Shown here: in pieces, positions 1 through 10,930 of the stretch
Layout: each line of letters begins with the position of its first letter
Position numbering within the stretch: position 1 is the stretch's first letter
Assembly: GCA_039090855.1 (NCBI GenBank)
Contig: CM077011.1
Coordinates: forward strand, 30,595,001 to 30,659,000
From: Macrothele yani
Taxonomy: Eukaryota > Arthropoda > Arachnida > Araneae > Macrothelidae
Length of the DNA: 64,000 nucleotides
Reading direction: 5' to 3'
Notes under the pieces: model-generated
Told to the model about the DNA's origin: nothing
Database searches by the model: none
What the model saw: the letters and a program-made list of their open reading frames with translations, nothing else
Position numbers and translations under genes: made by a program

Positions 1-27
1 TAGACCACTGCGCCACCTGGGCGGCAG
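1..27 (-). mobile_element. tRNA-derived SINE, 5' head fragment
   Basis: The reverse complement reads as the promoter head (gtggcgcagtggtcta) of the SINE family found at 6631, 10364, 34687, 41595 and 41851. Only the head lies inside the window; the body is off the left edge. Confidence 0.6.
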
Positions 28-493
28 TCGCAGGCTGTGCCCATTGCCCATGCTAAATTATGTTCATTGTGGAAAGCACCTACAATGGGCAAACGAGATT
101 GGAAACTGGAACTTGAATGATTGGAAGGTCTTCTGTTTAGATGAATCTCGTTTTCTGTTGTTCCATCTGGACAGTCGGGTACGTGTGTGTCGTTTACCTG
201 AGGAAGTGTTGGAAACAGGATGCACAGTCGGACGAAAACAAGCTGGCAGAGAAAGTGTAATGCTTTGGGAAATATTCTGTTGAGAAACCCTGGGTCCAAT
301 CATTTATGTAAAGGAAATTATGACTTCTACCGACAACTAAACATCATTGCAGACCAGGTATATTCTTTCATTACAACGATATTACCCTCTAGTTGTGCCT
401 TCTTTTAGCAGGATAATGCGGGATGCCATATTGTCCGGATCGTTTGAGAATGGTTTGTGAAACATGAGAAAGACTTCGAGGTATTGGAAACAA

Positions 494-1113
494 GAAAGAC
501 TCCTTGGCCTCCAAAAGTCCCCAGACATCCCCAATCGAGCATCTGTTCTTCGTGTTGAAAAAGCAAATCCGCTCTGCGGTGGCTCAATCACGTAACTTAC
601 AAAAGTTTAAGATCTTCCGGTCACTTGTTGCTGATGTGCTAAAATTCTGTGGTATGTTGCACCAAAAAGTGGTCCTATACCAGCTGCACAACCTTCTGAG
701 AAAAGATACACCATTGTATGGTGCGAACATAACCCAGAAACATGGTGGGACTTTGCACCACGTAATAGTGTGCGGTTGCACAACATTACAGTGCAAGGTT
801 TCAGAAAGACTCCTTGGCCTCCAAAAGTCCCCAGACATCCCCAATCGAGCATCTGTTCTTTGTGTTGAAAAAGCAAATCTGTTCTGCCGTGGCTTAAAAA
901 CGTAACTTACAAAAGTTAAAGATCTTCCGGTAACGTGCTGGTACTGTGTTAAAATTCTGTGGTATGTTGCACCAAAAAGTGGTCCTACACCAGCTGCACC
1001 ATCTTCTGAGAAAAGGTGCACCATTATATGGTGCAAACAAAACCAAAAAACATGCTGTGACTTCGCACCACGTAATGGTATGAGGTTGCACCACATTATA
1101 ATGCAAGGTTTCA
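494..1113 (+). repeat. 310-bp tandem duplication inside the Tc1 relic
   Basis: The segment starting aagaaagactccttggcc near 494 recurs 310 bp later at about 804. The offset stays constant through Tc1 coding sequence and into the left arm of the foldback element (gcaccaaaaagtggtcc at about 659 and 969). The duplication therefore happened after the foldback element inserted. Confidence 0.8.
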
Positions 1114-1211
1114 CCATGTTGTTGGGCTTTCATTGCCCCACGCAATGGTGTATCTTTTCTCAGAAAGTGGTGCAGCTGGTTTAGTACCACTTTTTGGTGC
1201 AACGTACCACA
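960..1211. mobile_element. Foldback/MITE-like element with ~80-bp inverted arms
   Basis: The left arm (about 960-1038, tggtatgttgcaccaaaaag) is the imperfect reverse complement of the right arm (about 1130-1211, ending ctttttggtgcaacgtacca). It interrupts Tc1 coding sequence that resumes near 1212. It has no coding capacity. The left half occurs again at about 650-800 through the 310-bp duplication. Superfamily unassigned. Confidence 0.65.
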
Positions 1212-1343
1212 AAGTTTTTGGCAGTGCACCAGATACTACAAAACACCTTTAGAAATCTTGTAGTGCCCATACCTTCCTGGGTAACATTGGTTTTTGCAAC
1301 ACTTAGAGGACGAGCATCATATTAGGCAGGTGGTCGTACTGGT

Positions 1344-3019
1344 TTGGTTCTTTGGTGTATAACTGAGAGAGACACAATTAATACATATTTCCGTTTCTAT
1401 TATAAAGAACCTGGAAAAATCTATAAAATCTCCAAACATGAGAATCTAAAGAGTGGAAATTCTGAAGATTTCGAAATAAAATATAACACAGATCTCACAA
1501 GTTGGCATTTGGGCAACTGCTTAAAAACTTCCTAAATAACAATAAGAAATTCGAATTGCCAATCCAAAAGGCAGCAGTTTTGCAGACATACTTTACCACT
1601 AGAAGAATTGTTAAGGCTTGAGATAAATTTTTCTCCTTTGTCTAGCCGGCTTTTGTAAGAAAATAAAAAATCAAGAACTAATAACAATAGTAATAACAAT
1701 GTCTAGTGCTTAGATATTAGTTTCTTATGCGACGCTTTCTTGTTTAAATGGTTTTAGGAATGTATACATGTATGTAATAAACAAAAACGGGGTAACTTGG
1801 AAGAAAGTGATTTCACGCCGAGACATTTGGCATCATTCAAACATAAAAAATATAATAATGCTATCAGGGGAAGCGTTATTGAGCAGAGATCTTGATTCTC
1901 AGCCCTTCAGAGCATCCTGGAGGTCGTCACCATTTTGATGTTAGTTTCCGAGTTAAATTGTTGTGCGTCTGCAAATTGCACGATCTGTCATTTTCTGAAT
2001 CACAACAGATGATGCTAACTGCAGTGTCCTCAGAAAGATATTCAGCAATAAAGACACACGACCAAAATATGCAAATACGATACAGGTTCACGACAACTCT
2101 TCTGCTCTTTCGCTCGCCAGCGAGAGAAGCCATGCAAAATGTTCGGAGTTCCCTCAATCAACAATCTGTCGCTTTTCGGTAATGTAAAAGATACCACATT
2201 TTTTAAAATAAAAAGCAGGAAAAAAAAAAAAGGTTCTAAAAAATCAGATTATCGTGGCGTTCTTACACATTGAAGAAAATTTCGGAACTGAAATTATGAA
2301 TGTAACATTTGCATGTACCTGAATTGACGTTTAGTTTTGAAATGCGTAAGCATTTGATTCTTTCATGGCATTTCTTATAACACTGGAAGTAATCGCAAAA
2401 GTTTGCTTAACAATTTGGTAAAACAAATACTTCCGAAACATCTTGTTTCCAGAAAGCATGCGATAAAATTGAAATTGCCAGATTGCTGAAATCTCCGCTC
2501 GCGAATGAAAGAATCTACCAAAGCTTTGGGAAATTAATTTCTGCAATTATTTTAAGTCACATTCGCCAATAACGATATATGTACTTAATTGTGCTCATAA
2601 AATGTGTAATATATGAAAAATCAATTAGGTCCTGTGCAAGTTCACATGTAAAATGTTTTTCGCTCACTTAATCTACAAGAATTATTAATCAATAGGATTC
2701 TTAATATGCGAGGGTTATTAATTAGTAGACTTTCCAATATCCGTGGAGTATTAATTGTTTTTTTAAAATGTATGAAGGTTATTAATTAAGTTATATTAGA
2801 ATATGCACACATGTGAACTGTCTGATTACCTTATTAAAACCTACGTCAAGCAACGTCTATGGAAAGACACTTTTATAAAACGGATGAAATTCGCGGTGAA
2901 ACTTCCGTCAAAAACAGTACTGAAGGAATGTAAACCCTACGAAATCCGTTCAAAAATCTCAAATTTGCTATATGTTATATATTATACTTCAGTGTAGAGT
3001 ATACGACATCTCTGCATAT
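1344..3019. other. AT-rich noncoding stretch
   Basis: No gene recognised. It holds homopolymer runs (A-run near 2220), short open frames without protein character, and weak repeats of ttattaat near 2680-2790. Confidence 0.5.
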
Positions 3020-3270
3020 GTACCTGGTGTTTCTGATAACGTTGTCTACATGCATGCCAAGTTCTGATATCTTTGATCACTCATCTGTCGTAAATCCTCA
3101 TTTTTTTCGATATCACTTTTTCAAGAACATAAGTACCCGACATTCTCGTCTACGTAGTGAAACGTTTTGATGTCTTCGTCAACTAGAATGGTTAGTTCTG
3201 ATATCTTTGCCTTTGTCTGTCTTTAATCTTTATCTATCTGATAATTTTTTCAGAAACATATACAGTATCA
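3020..3270. repeat. Degenerate tandem repeat, 'tctgatatctttg' family
   Basis: Diverged copies of a motif around ttctgatatctttg followed by tcatctgtc and taaat. The same family reappears at 5920-6250 and 7960-8113. Confidence 0.5.
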
Positions 3271-3295
3271 GGCGCTTACTGGAAGCTCCCGCAAA

Positions 3296-3400
3296 CCCCG
3301 CAACACCCACATTGCGGGGGTGTGGGGCTCACGGCTAAGAAGGCCTCTAGTTTCATTAAACACATTTTAAAGAATCTTTTTTTTTTTTTTTTTTTTTTGC
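3296..3400. repeat. GC-rich hairpin followed by a 22-T run
   Basis: ccccgcaa (3296-3303) pairs perfectly with ttgcgggg (3312-3319) across an 8-nt loop. A run of about 22 T lies at 3379-3400. No known element recognised. Confidence 0.45.
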
Positions 3401-3649
3401 AGAAACTTCGTATGAATAAAGAATTAACCAGCAATATTTTACGAAAACTTTAAAGGACGACTTAAAAAGAAAAGCTATTTTTGGTAGCTATTTTTCTCGC
3501 GGTTAAAACTGATAACAAGAAAAATGACACCGAATTTTCGGGTGTAATAAGCACGTCTTTTGATTCCGTTCTGACGCAAATTAAATGTTTCAAAGCTAGT
3601 CAAAGTCAATGGAACCCGTATGGAAAACAATAGTATCTGACGGAAGAAA

Positions 3650-5740
3650 GAAGATTTTCAATCGGGTTTTTAATCCCTCAGATATTGCTGTAAACGGAAT
3701 CGTGAGCTTACGAACTCTTAGAAACAGAGATATCGACAAAAATAAGATGTGACATTACGTCACCTGGTGGGGAAACCATGCAATATTTTAGGAAGAAAGT
3801 ATTCTCAAACGGTTTATCCATATCGGTCCAAGAAAAAAAAATTAGTCGAATTTTCAGGAGCCCAGATTTTGCAACAAATATTCCAAAAGCAGATATTAAC
3901 ACTTATGACCCCTGGTGGCTAAACCATTTTTCCCCAAACATTAGAAATTATGTGAAAAATATTATCCATCAGGTCTTGTATGTGATACAGGAAGAATTTT
4001 TCAAATCGGAACTTTAGGAGCAGAAATAACGCAGATAACGCAATTCACCTTTGTGTCCCCTAGCGGAAACTCTATGATTTACTTGAAAATTTTGAATTTA
4101 TAGGAAAAACATTTCGCATCGGAAACACTATCCAACAAAGAAGGAATTTTTCAAATCGTATTCTTAGCAGTAGAGATATTGGCAAAAATAAGATATACAC
4201 CTACGCCCCCTGGCGTAGGAACCACGCATTTTTTCAAGAAGAAAATTTTCCTAAAAGGTTTGTCGACATGAGTAGTATCGGTCAACAAACGACTTTTTTT
4301 TTTCAATCGAGATTTTTGAAGCTCATATTTTGCTGCAAATACAACAGAAGCGGAAATTAAGACTTACGCCACTTGGTGGCCAAACCATTTCTTACAAAAA
4401 TCAGAAATTATGTGCAAACGATTTCCCACCAAGAGCTGTATGCGGTGCAGAAAGAAATTTTCAAATCGGAGATTTAGAAGCAGAGATATAGGGGGAAACG
4501 CAATTTAAATTTAGCCCCCTAGCGGAAGTCTATGAATTACTTGAAAATTTTGAAATTATATGAACCACATGTCACACTAGAAACACTGTCCAACAAAGAA
4601 GGAATTTTTCAAATCGGACTCCCAGAAGTAGAGATATTGACAAAAACAAGATGTACATCTACGCCCCCTGGCGTAGAAACCATGCACTATTTTAAGAAGA
4701 AAATGTTTCTGAAAGGTTTGTCGAAATGAGTAGTATCGGTCAACAAACGACGTTTTTTTCAATCGATATTTTAGAAGCTCATATTTTGCTGCAAATACAA
4801 CAAAAGCGGAAATTAAGATTTACGCCCCCTGGTGGCCAAACTATTTTTTTACAAAAACTAGAAATTATGTGAAAACGATTTCCCATCAGGAGCTGTATCC
4901 GGTGCAGAAAGAATTTACAAATCGGAGATTTAGAAGCAGAGATATAGGGGGAAACGCAACTTACCGCTACGCCCCCTAGCGAAAAGTCTATGAATTACTT
5001 GGAAATTTTGAAATTATATGAAAAGGATGTCACACGGAAAACCCTATCCAACAAAGAAGGAATTTTTCAAATTGTACTCCTAGAAGTAGAGATATTGACA
5101 AAAAGAAGATGTACATCTACGCCCCCTGCCGGAGAAACTGGGGAATATTTTAAAAAGAAAATATTCCGAAAAGGTTCATCGATGTGAGTGGCATCAGTCC
5201 ACGAAAGAATTTTTTCAATCGATATTTTAGAAGCTTCGATTTTATGGAAAATACATCAGAAGCAAAAATTAACACTTACGTCCCCTGGTGGCCAAAGTAT
5301 TCTTTACCGAAAATTTGAAATTATGTGCAAAAGATTTCCCATCAGGAGATGTATCCGCTGAAGAAAAAAATTTCAAATCGGAGTTTTAGAAGAAGAGTTA
5401 TCGAGGGAAAGGTAATTTACTTTTACGCCCCCTAGCGGAAAATCTATGTTTAATTTGAAAAAGTAACTTTATCTAAAATACTCTTCGATGTAAATGGAAT
5501 CGAAAGATAAAAAAACTTTTTCAATCGGATGTTTAGAAGCAAATATGTGGAATAAAACGTATTTTTGAATTCGAAATCATCTGCATTTACGCCCTCAACC
5601 GGCGAAATTGTACATCGTAAAACGAAATGAAGGATCATCATTTCATTATTTCAAGCTTCCCAATGCAAAAAGAATTTTTCAAATCGTAGTTGCAGAGATA
5701 TCGTAGGTACAGAAGGACGGATGGACAAACCGATAGCAGA
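3650..5740. repeat. Higher-order satellite: ~152-bp monomers in 458-bp trimers
   Basis: Thirteen copies of a GC-rich box (type acgccccctggtgg) occur at about 3756, 3905, 4051, 4202, 4365, 4512, 4661, 4820, 4970, 5118, 5277, 5424 and 5588, spaced 146-164 bp. Every third box is most alike: acgccccctggcgtag at 4202, 4661 and 5118; ctggtggcca types at 3905, 4365, 4820 and 5277; ccctagcgg types at 4051, 4512, 4970 and 5424. The trimer repeats every 454-459 bp; for example gaattacttg begins near 4533 and 4991. Between boxes the monomers share tttttcaaatcgga and agaagcagagatat. Short ORFs of 60-80 codons here reflect the repeat and are not genes. Confidence 0.85.
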
Positions 5741-5765
5741 AGCACGATCTTTCTTTACAAAAGAC

Positions 5766-5870
5766 TTGCTAAAAACGCCTATAAAACCTAGTTAATAATA
5801 TGGAATTAAAAATTAAAGTAATTGAGTGCTAATATATTTTCACAAAAGGGCCTCGAAGAAATTTTTGCCG
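5766..5870. repeat. Dispersed repeat shared with 55080-55310
   Basis: The words taaaacct, taataatatggaatt, taattga, aatatatttt and gggcct..gaag appear in the same order here and at 55210-55310, with a further partial copy at 55090-55160. Family unknown. Confidence 0.55.
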
Positions 5871-5919
5871 GGGGGGGGCATCAAGATTTTCCGGTACGCT
5901 AATGTACAGTCTCCGACAT

Positions 5920-6250
5920 TTTACCTACACATATGAAAAGTTTCTGATAGCTTTGACTACCTGCGTTACAAGACCTGTCGTTTTTGACGATTCATTTGTC
6001 TTAAATTTTCATGTCTGATATCTTTGATGGGGAACATGCAGGTTGTGCGATATCTTTGCCTAAATATGTGAAAGAGTTTTCTGAAAATTTTGACGCGTTC
6101 TGACATCTTTGCCTACTCGTCTGTCTTAAACATTTATACGCCGGATAGCTTTCGTCAAGAACATGTAGAACGCCAAGTACCTCACTCCTATGTATATAAA
6201 GATTTTTTTATATCTGATACCTTTGATTACTCATCTGTTTTAAAGGTCTC
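5920..6250. repeat. Degenerate tandem repeat, 'tctgatatctttg' family, left part
   Basis: Several diverged units with gatatctttg, actcatctgt and taaa. The tract stops at the SINE starting 6253 and resumes at about 7960, so the SINEs and the Tc1 element between appear to have inserted into it. Confidence 0.5.
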
Positions 6251-6252
6251 TC

Positions 6253-6465
6253 TGCCACCCGGGTGACCTAGTGGTCAGAGGTGTAGGTTTCTAACTAGCT
6301 GTCCGTGCAGGAACCGGGTTCGTATAAATAATGAGACATGGGTGGTGTATTTGCCATACTGACCTGGCTTCTATCTCTTTCCTGGAACCAGCGTCCCTAA
6401 ATTCCAGACGAACGACTACTTATAATCCTTAGTTTGCTAATTGCTATGGTTGTATCCCAAAACGT
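6253..6465 (+). mobile_element. tRNA-derived SINE, diverged copy
   Basis: A tRNA-like head (cccgggtgacctagtggtca, with a mutated B box ggttcgtataa) is followed by the family body (cctggaaccagcgtcccta, acgactactta). It is more diverged than the copies at 10364 and 41595. Confidence 0.65.
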
Positions 6466-6630
6466 ACGAACGAAAGAACCTTTATTTGGCTGCTACCTCT
6501 TTTTAGAATAGTGTAGAGCACCTATAGTATTGTAAAGGCATATATACCGATGAGCCATTATATTATCCCCACCCCCAGCCTAGAGAAATGTGCGCGCCTG
6601 GAAACGAACTGTGGCGCAGGTGGAGTTCTT

Positions 6631-6853
6631 CTTATTTTTTTTTTCTTATTGATGGTTTAACGACCACCGTGAGCAACTCAATGAGCTATAAGCTGTCTCC
6701 CGTCCCTAATTTATGGCCACTGGCTCCAGGGAAGGGAGAGAGCCAGTGCCTTAAGGCAAACACAACATCCATGCCTCACCGGGATTGGAACCCGGACCCT
6801 TCACGGACGAATGACCATAAGCCAGCGCTTAAACCAATGCGCCACCGGGGCGG
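6631..6853 (-). mobile_element. tRNA-derived SINE
   Basis: The reverse complement gives the head gtggcgcattggtttaagcg, B box gggttccaatcccgg, the body with gaggcatggatgttgtg and ggagccagtggcc, then the terminal gagttgctcacggtggtcgt and an A/T-rich tail on the low-coordinate side. The head looks derived from a type II tRNA with a long variable arm (Leu/Ser-like); that is inference. Confidence 0.85.
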
Positions 6854-6859
6854 AACAGG

Positions 6860-7952
6860 TGAGATTTCACAAAGCAGCATATATATAATACCCGAGGACC
6901 GGCTTTCGGTTAGTAGAGTGTTCAGAGTCAGAATGGAAAAAGTTGCCGATTTATCGAAGTTTGATAAAAGAAAAATTGTGATGGCAGGGCGCCTCGGAAC
7001 TACGATCTCGGAAAAGGCGCGGCTTGAGGACTGTTCACGTGCGACTGTAGTGAGTACGTATCAAAAAGGTGCACAGATGTCCAAAGCATGAACCGGTGTC
7101 CAGCCATGTGTCGTCCGCATCTCATTCATGCCAGAGGGCAGCGGAGTTCATAGCGACAAATCACCAGCAGCTACAACAGTGGTGATCAGGGCAATGTGTC
7201 ACAGGACACAGCTCATCGCAGCCTTCTGCGCATGGGCCTGAGTAGCCGAAGACCCAGCCTGGGGTCTCCATGCTCACGGCACACCATCGCCCAAAACGCA
7301 TGAAATGGGCCCAAGATCATCGGGATTGGACAGTGGATTATTGAAAGAAAGTGGCGTGGTGGGACGAATCAAGATTTCTGGTGTATCATGTAGACGACCG
7401 AGCGCGGATACACCGATTACCAACGGAGGCTATGGCTCCTGGATGCACTGTTGGGCTGGAACAGGCAGGCGGAGGCGGTGTTATGCTGTGGGCGATGACT
7501 TCTTGTGACACTTTAGGCCCCATTATCCCAATAGTGCAATCCCTGGAAGCTGTCAGGTATCTGAATATCGTTGTGGACCCAGCTCACGCATTCATGGCAA
7601 CTGTTTTCCCTGCTGGTGATGGCCGTTACCAGCAGGAAAATGCTCCATAGCACACTGCCAGAATGGTCAAGGTGTGGTTCGAGGAACATGCTGGTGATTT
7701 TCTGTTAATGCCCTGGCCTCCAAATTCCCCTGACATGAACCCAATCGAACATTTGTGGCTCAACTTGGAAAAGCGGGTTCACGCTAAATCACAACCACCC
7801 CGAAATGTACGGAAACTGTAAGAGCTATATTATGGAACCAGATACCTCAGGATACCTATCGCCACCTCATCGAATCGATGCCTCGCTGAGTGGACATTGT
7901 TTTGCAGGCTAAAGGGAGTCCTACAGCTTTTTAGGCAGGTGGTCATAACATA
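6860..7952 (+). pseudogene. Tc1 transposase relic
   Basis: A recognisable start (ATG at 6930-6934) gives MEKVADLSKFDKRKIVMAGR, the usual Tc1 N-terminal helix-turn-helix opening. Frames then shift repeatedly. Tc1 landmarks follow in order: a TVVSTYQK segment near 7046, the first-Asp block VAWWDESRFLVYH near 7345-7385, APGCTVG and GGGVMLWAM near 7435-7500, a second-Asp block with a mutated context (QQENAP instead of QDNAP, so that catalytic Asp is lost), and WPPNSPDMNPIEHLW near 7720-7765 with the third acidic residue. The element ends at gcaggtggtcataaca. Clearly inactive. Confidence 0.85.
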
Positions 7953-7959
7953 ATTGCTC

Positions 7960-8113
7960 ATCGGTGTACGTCACATGACTGACATCTTTGTAGGCGTATG
8001 TGAAGAGTTCCTGATAACTTTAAGTATTCAAATAACGAGTTCTGACAAATTTGACTGCTCGTCTGCCTTAAATCTTTATGTTTGGTGTTTTATTTTTAGG
8101 AACATCTAGAGAA
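7960..8113. repeat. Degenerate tandem repeat, right part
   Basis: Continuation of the 5920-6250 repeat (acatctttgt, tgataacttt, actgctcgtctgccttaaat) after the intervening SINEs and Tc1 element. Confidence 0.45.
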
Positions 8114-8280
8114 TATGATTATAAACGCAGACATTTTCCGGTGGCAACATCCCAGTCCCAGAAATGACGTCACCGGAGCAGTCGTAAATATCAACGAAGA
8201 AACTTTTTCATCGGTGGCAAAGGTGGATGTGGTGCTATGCTTCCTCCTTTTTTTATTTAATCTCGTGACGTCATCTCACA

Positions 8281-8560
8281 CGTGGTTCTCGTCGATGTTG
8301 ACGAAGCAACTTTTAATTCGTAGGGTGCATTCCCCCCCCCCATATTTATTTTCCATCCTTTTAAACGGCACCACCTTTTTTTTCCCCGCCATTTATTTTT
8401 TTACCTCGGAATTTCTCCATTTTCACAATAACTATGCAAAAAATAAATTGAAATTCTCTAATAAAAATGAGAGAAAAAGCGATGCCGTTCAAAGGGATGG
8501 AAAAAAAATAATCGCCCTGAATTTGAAGTTGCTTTGTCAATACCAACAAAAACCACTTGA
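8281..8560. repeat. Foldback element, near-palindromic over ~280 bp
   Basis: The left arm (about 8281-8374: cgtggttct, gacgaagcaactt, ttttccatcctttt, cggcacc) is matched in reverse complement by the right arm (about 8479-8560: gatgccgttcaaagggatgg, aagttgctttgtcaa, aaaccac). The arms continue imperfectly toward a centre near 8430. Long open frames on both strands come from the palindrome and low complexity, so I do not call a gene. Confidence 0.65.
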
Positions 8561-8781
8561 AAAGTGACTCCATGAGGTCAAACAGAAATGGCAGGTTCGC
8601 AGTACCATACCCACAGTTTCTACCGACGCAAAATTTCTTCGTAGAAATTCACGACTGCATCGATGACGTCATTTCACAATCGGTAGTGTTGCCAGTGGAA
8701 AAAAGTTTATGCGTATACTGCCAGGATTATTACTAGGCGTCTTCGTCACAAACTTTTCAGGCAGTGTTTCATACGTTGAGG

Positions 8782-10084
8782 AAGGGGCGTAGCTACTCGG
8801 AAGGCGGTCACCCCCTCTCCCCCAGGATGATCATACCAGGGGCGTAATTTCATACTTCGAGGAGCGTAAAAAATAGAAATGAACAGAGTATGAATAAATT
8901 TCACAAACATTTTACCTCAAAAATAAAGTTATACACTTCAGTATCTTCTTTTGTAAATACTTTAGTTAGCGGCATAAAATATTACGCGCAGCGTACAGAG
9001 CTTACACAGTGAGTTGTGGACCATTTCATATGGATGCACGGAATTATCCAAAACAGTGGATGGAGGTATGTAAAAAATATGCTGATATGCCTCACCTCCG
9101 TGACCGTTCCTAATACGTCGTAGGGATGAAGAGCTAATTATTCATTTGTGCTCGGTAGCCGAAAGTTCCACTGAGCGTTTACACTTGAACGGAATTTTTC
9201 CAAGCCCTACTCCGAAAATATCCTCCTACTTTTGCTACTATTCCTTCTGTGCTGGTTTGTTTTCCTTCTGCATTTCTGCACGTGTTGTCTTGTCGATGTT
9301 CACATAACTTCACTTGATATTTAAAACCGTTGGCTCTCTTAATTTGAGTATAATTATGTCGAAAACTGGAAGTGAGATTTCTTAACGATCATAATACTTT
9401 CCTATAACGAACATATGAGAAAGTAAGAACTGCTTACTATTTGACTAAAGGTAAGGAAACTTTGAACTCGAAGGGACTTAATTTCAAGGCTCGCCCTCCC
9501 AGACAACAACTGCTTACTATTTGACTAAAGGTAAGGAAACTTTGAACTCGAAGGGGCGTAATTTCAAGGCTCGCCCTCCCAGATAAGAATTACTTACTAT
9601 TTGACTAAAGGTAAGGAAACTTTGAACTCAAAGAGGGGTAATTTCAAGGCTTGCCCTCCCAGATAAGAACTGCTTACTATTTGACTAAATGTAAGGAAAC
9701 TTTGAACTCGAAGGGGCGTAATTTCAAGGCTCGCCCTCCCAGATAAGAACTGCTTACTATTTGACTAAAGGTAAGGAAACTTTGAACTCGAAGGAGCGTG
9801 ATTTCAAGGATTACCCTCCCAGATAAGAACTGCTTACTATTTGACTAAAGGTAAGGAAACTTTGAACTCGAAGGGGCGTGATTTCAAGGCTCGCCCTCCC
9901 AGATAATAACTGCTTACTATTTGACTAAAGGTAAGGAAACTTTGAACTCGAAGGGGCGTAATTTCAAGGCTCGCCCACCCAGATAAGAACTGCTTACTAT
10001 TTGACTAGAGGTAAAGCAACTGAACTGAAAGGGGCGTAATTTCAAGGCTCGCCCTTCCAGATAAGAAAACTTGCTACGTTCTTG
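8782..10084 (+). mobile_element. hAT-like non-autonomous element, copy 1
   Basis: Degenerate terminal inverted repeats (ggggcgtagctact at the start, gctacgttcttg at the end) are flanked by a near-perfect 8-bp target duplication (cgttgagg 8774-8781; cgctgagg 10085-10092). The same element at 29663-30663 has its own 8-bp duplication. An 8-bp duplication with CAGG-type ends is the hAT pattern. There is no transposase. The body at 8840-9430 is collinear with copy 2, but the 3' part is expanded into an 80-bp tandem array. Confidence 0.8.
9428..10068 (+). repeat. 80-bp minisatellite, eight copies
   Basis: tgcttactatttgacta recurs at 9431, 9511, 9591 (variant), 9671, 9751, 9831, 9911 and 9991, an exact 80-bp period with few substitutions. 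The last unit is diverged. The sister hAT copy at 29663-30663 has only one such unit (about 30565-30650). Confidence 0.95.
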
Positions 10085-10363
10085 CGCTGAGGAGTATTTT
10101 TATATCACCATGTAGAAAAAAAGGCAAAGAAGGTATAAACTCCTTTAAAGGAATTTATGAACTTTTCCCGGACAATGAGAAAATCCTTTGATTCTCTGTG
10201 AAGTTGGTAAATGGAATCCAGCTCCCATTAAGTAAACATTCCTGAAAAATGATCATTTCACGTGCTCTCGCTACAATGGTACGCTTACCACTCTGATCCT
10301 GTACACAAACGTTTTGTGAAATTTTTTTAGCAGCACGATCTCATACCAGTAAAGTTATGTTTG

Positions 10364-10578
10364 GCTGCCCCGGTGGCGCAGTGGCCTAAGCGATGGCTTC
10401 TGACCACTCGTCCGAGATGGGTCCGGTTTCGAATCCCGGTGATGCATGGATGTTCTGTGTGCCTTGTGGCCCTGGCTCTTTCCTTTCCCTGGAACCAGTG
10501 ACCCTAAATTAGGGACGGGCGACTACTTTTAGCCCAATGAGTTGCTCACGGTAGTCGTTAAACCTCCAATAAAAAAAA
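10364..10578 (+). mobile_element. tRNA-derived SINE with target-site duplication
   Basis: Head ccggtggcgcagtggcctaa, B box ggtttcgaatcccgg, the family body, terminal gagttgctcacggtagtcgt and tail aataaaaaaaa. A 9-bp direct repeat ttatgtttg (10355-10363 and 10579-10587) brackets it, which indicates LINE-type retroposition. It gives exact ends for the family, about 215 bp including tail. Confidence 0.92.
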
Positions 10579-10930
10579 TTATGTTTGTTCGCAGTTGGAC
10601 GGACACTCTTCTTTCCGAAAAACCTGTACCATACGTAGAAATACGAGTATAACACATTTAAGTGAAATATGTGGAATGCTCACCTGCAAACGCAATATCT
10701 GCATTTTACCAGGGATTTTAACATTTTTCTTGGACTAGGACAGAATTCGTTCGGGAACAGAGCGATTGACGGCGGTATCTATATTTTACACTTCCCCTAA
10801 GAAGCCTGACAAGTAGTTGTTTTTTTATGACTCTTAGGTAAAATTTTATTATTCCGTAACGACAGTGAATTCAAAATAGCATAGAGATTAATAGTTATCT
10901 TCAAAAGAATCTAGGACATACTGTGCTGAC

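Larger units (their letters stand above)
30..1343 (+). pseudogene. Tc1-family transposase relic
   Basis: This is a decayed IS630-Tc1 transposon. Near 110-290 the plus strand encodes the block around the first catalytic Asp (FCLDESRFLL) and then the GCTVGRKQAG and VMLWEIF stretches typical of Tc1 transposases. A degenerate second-Asp block (QDNAGCH) follows near 412-430, and WPPKSPD near 507-525 leads to the third acidic residue. RNLQKFKIF near 590-615 matches the C-terminal helix. Stops and frameshifts interrupt every part. The 3' end (aggcaggtggtcgtact, 1326-1342) resembles the end of the Tc1 relic at 6860-7952, so the two appear to be one subfamily. A foldback element and a tandem duplication lie within it. 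Confidence 0.8.

Noticed and set aside
584..1117. 177-codon minus-strand open frame
   Set aside because: Entirely antisense to the Tc1 relic and foldback element, with the 310-bp duplication creating a repeated peptide.
8115..8567. 150-codon open frame
   Set aside because: Lies across the foldback palindrome; an equally open frame exists on the other strand and no family is recognised.
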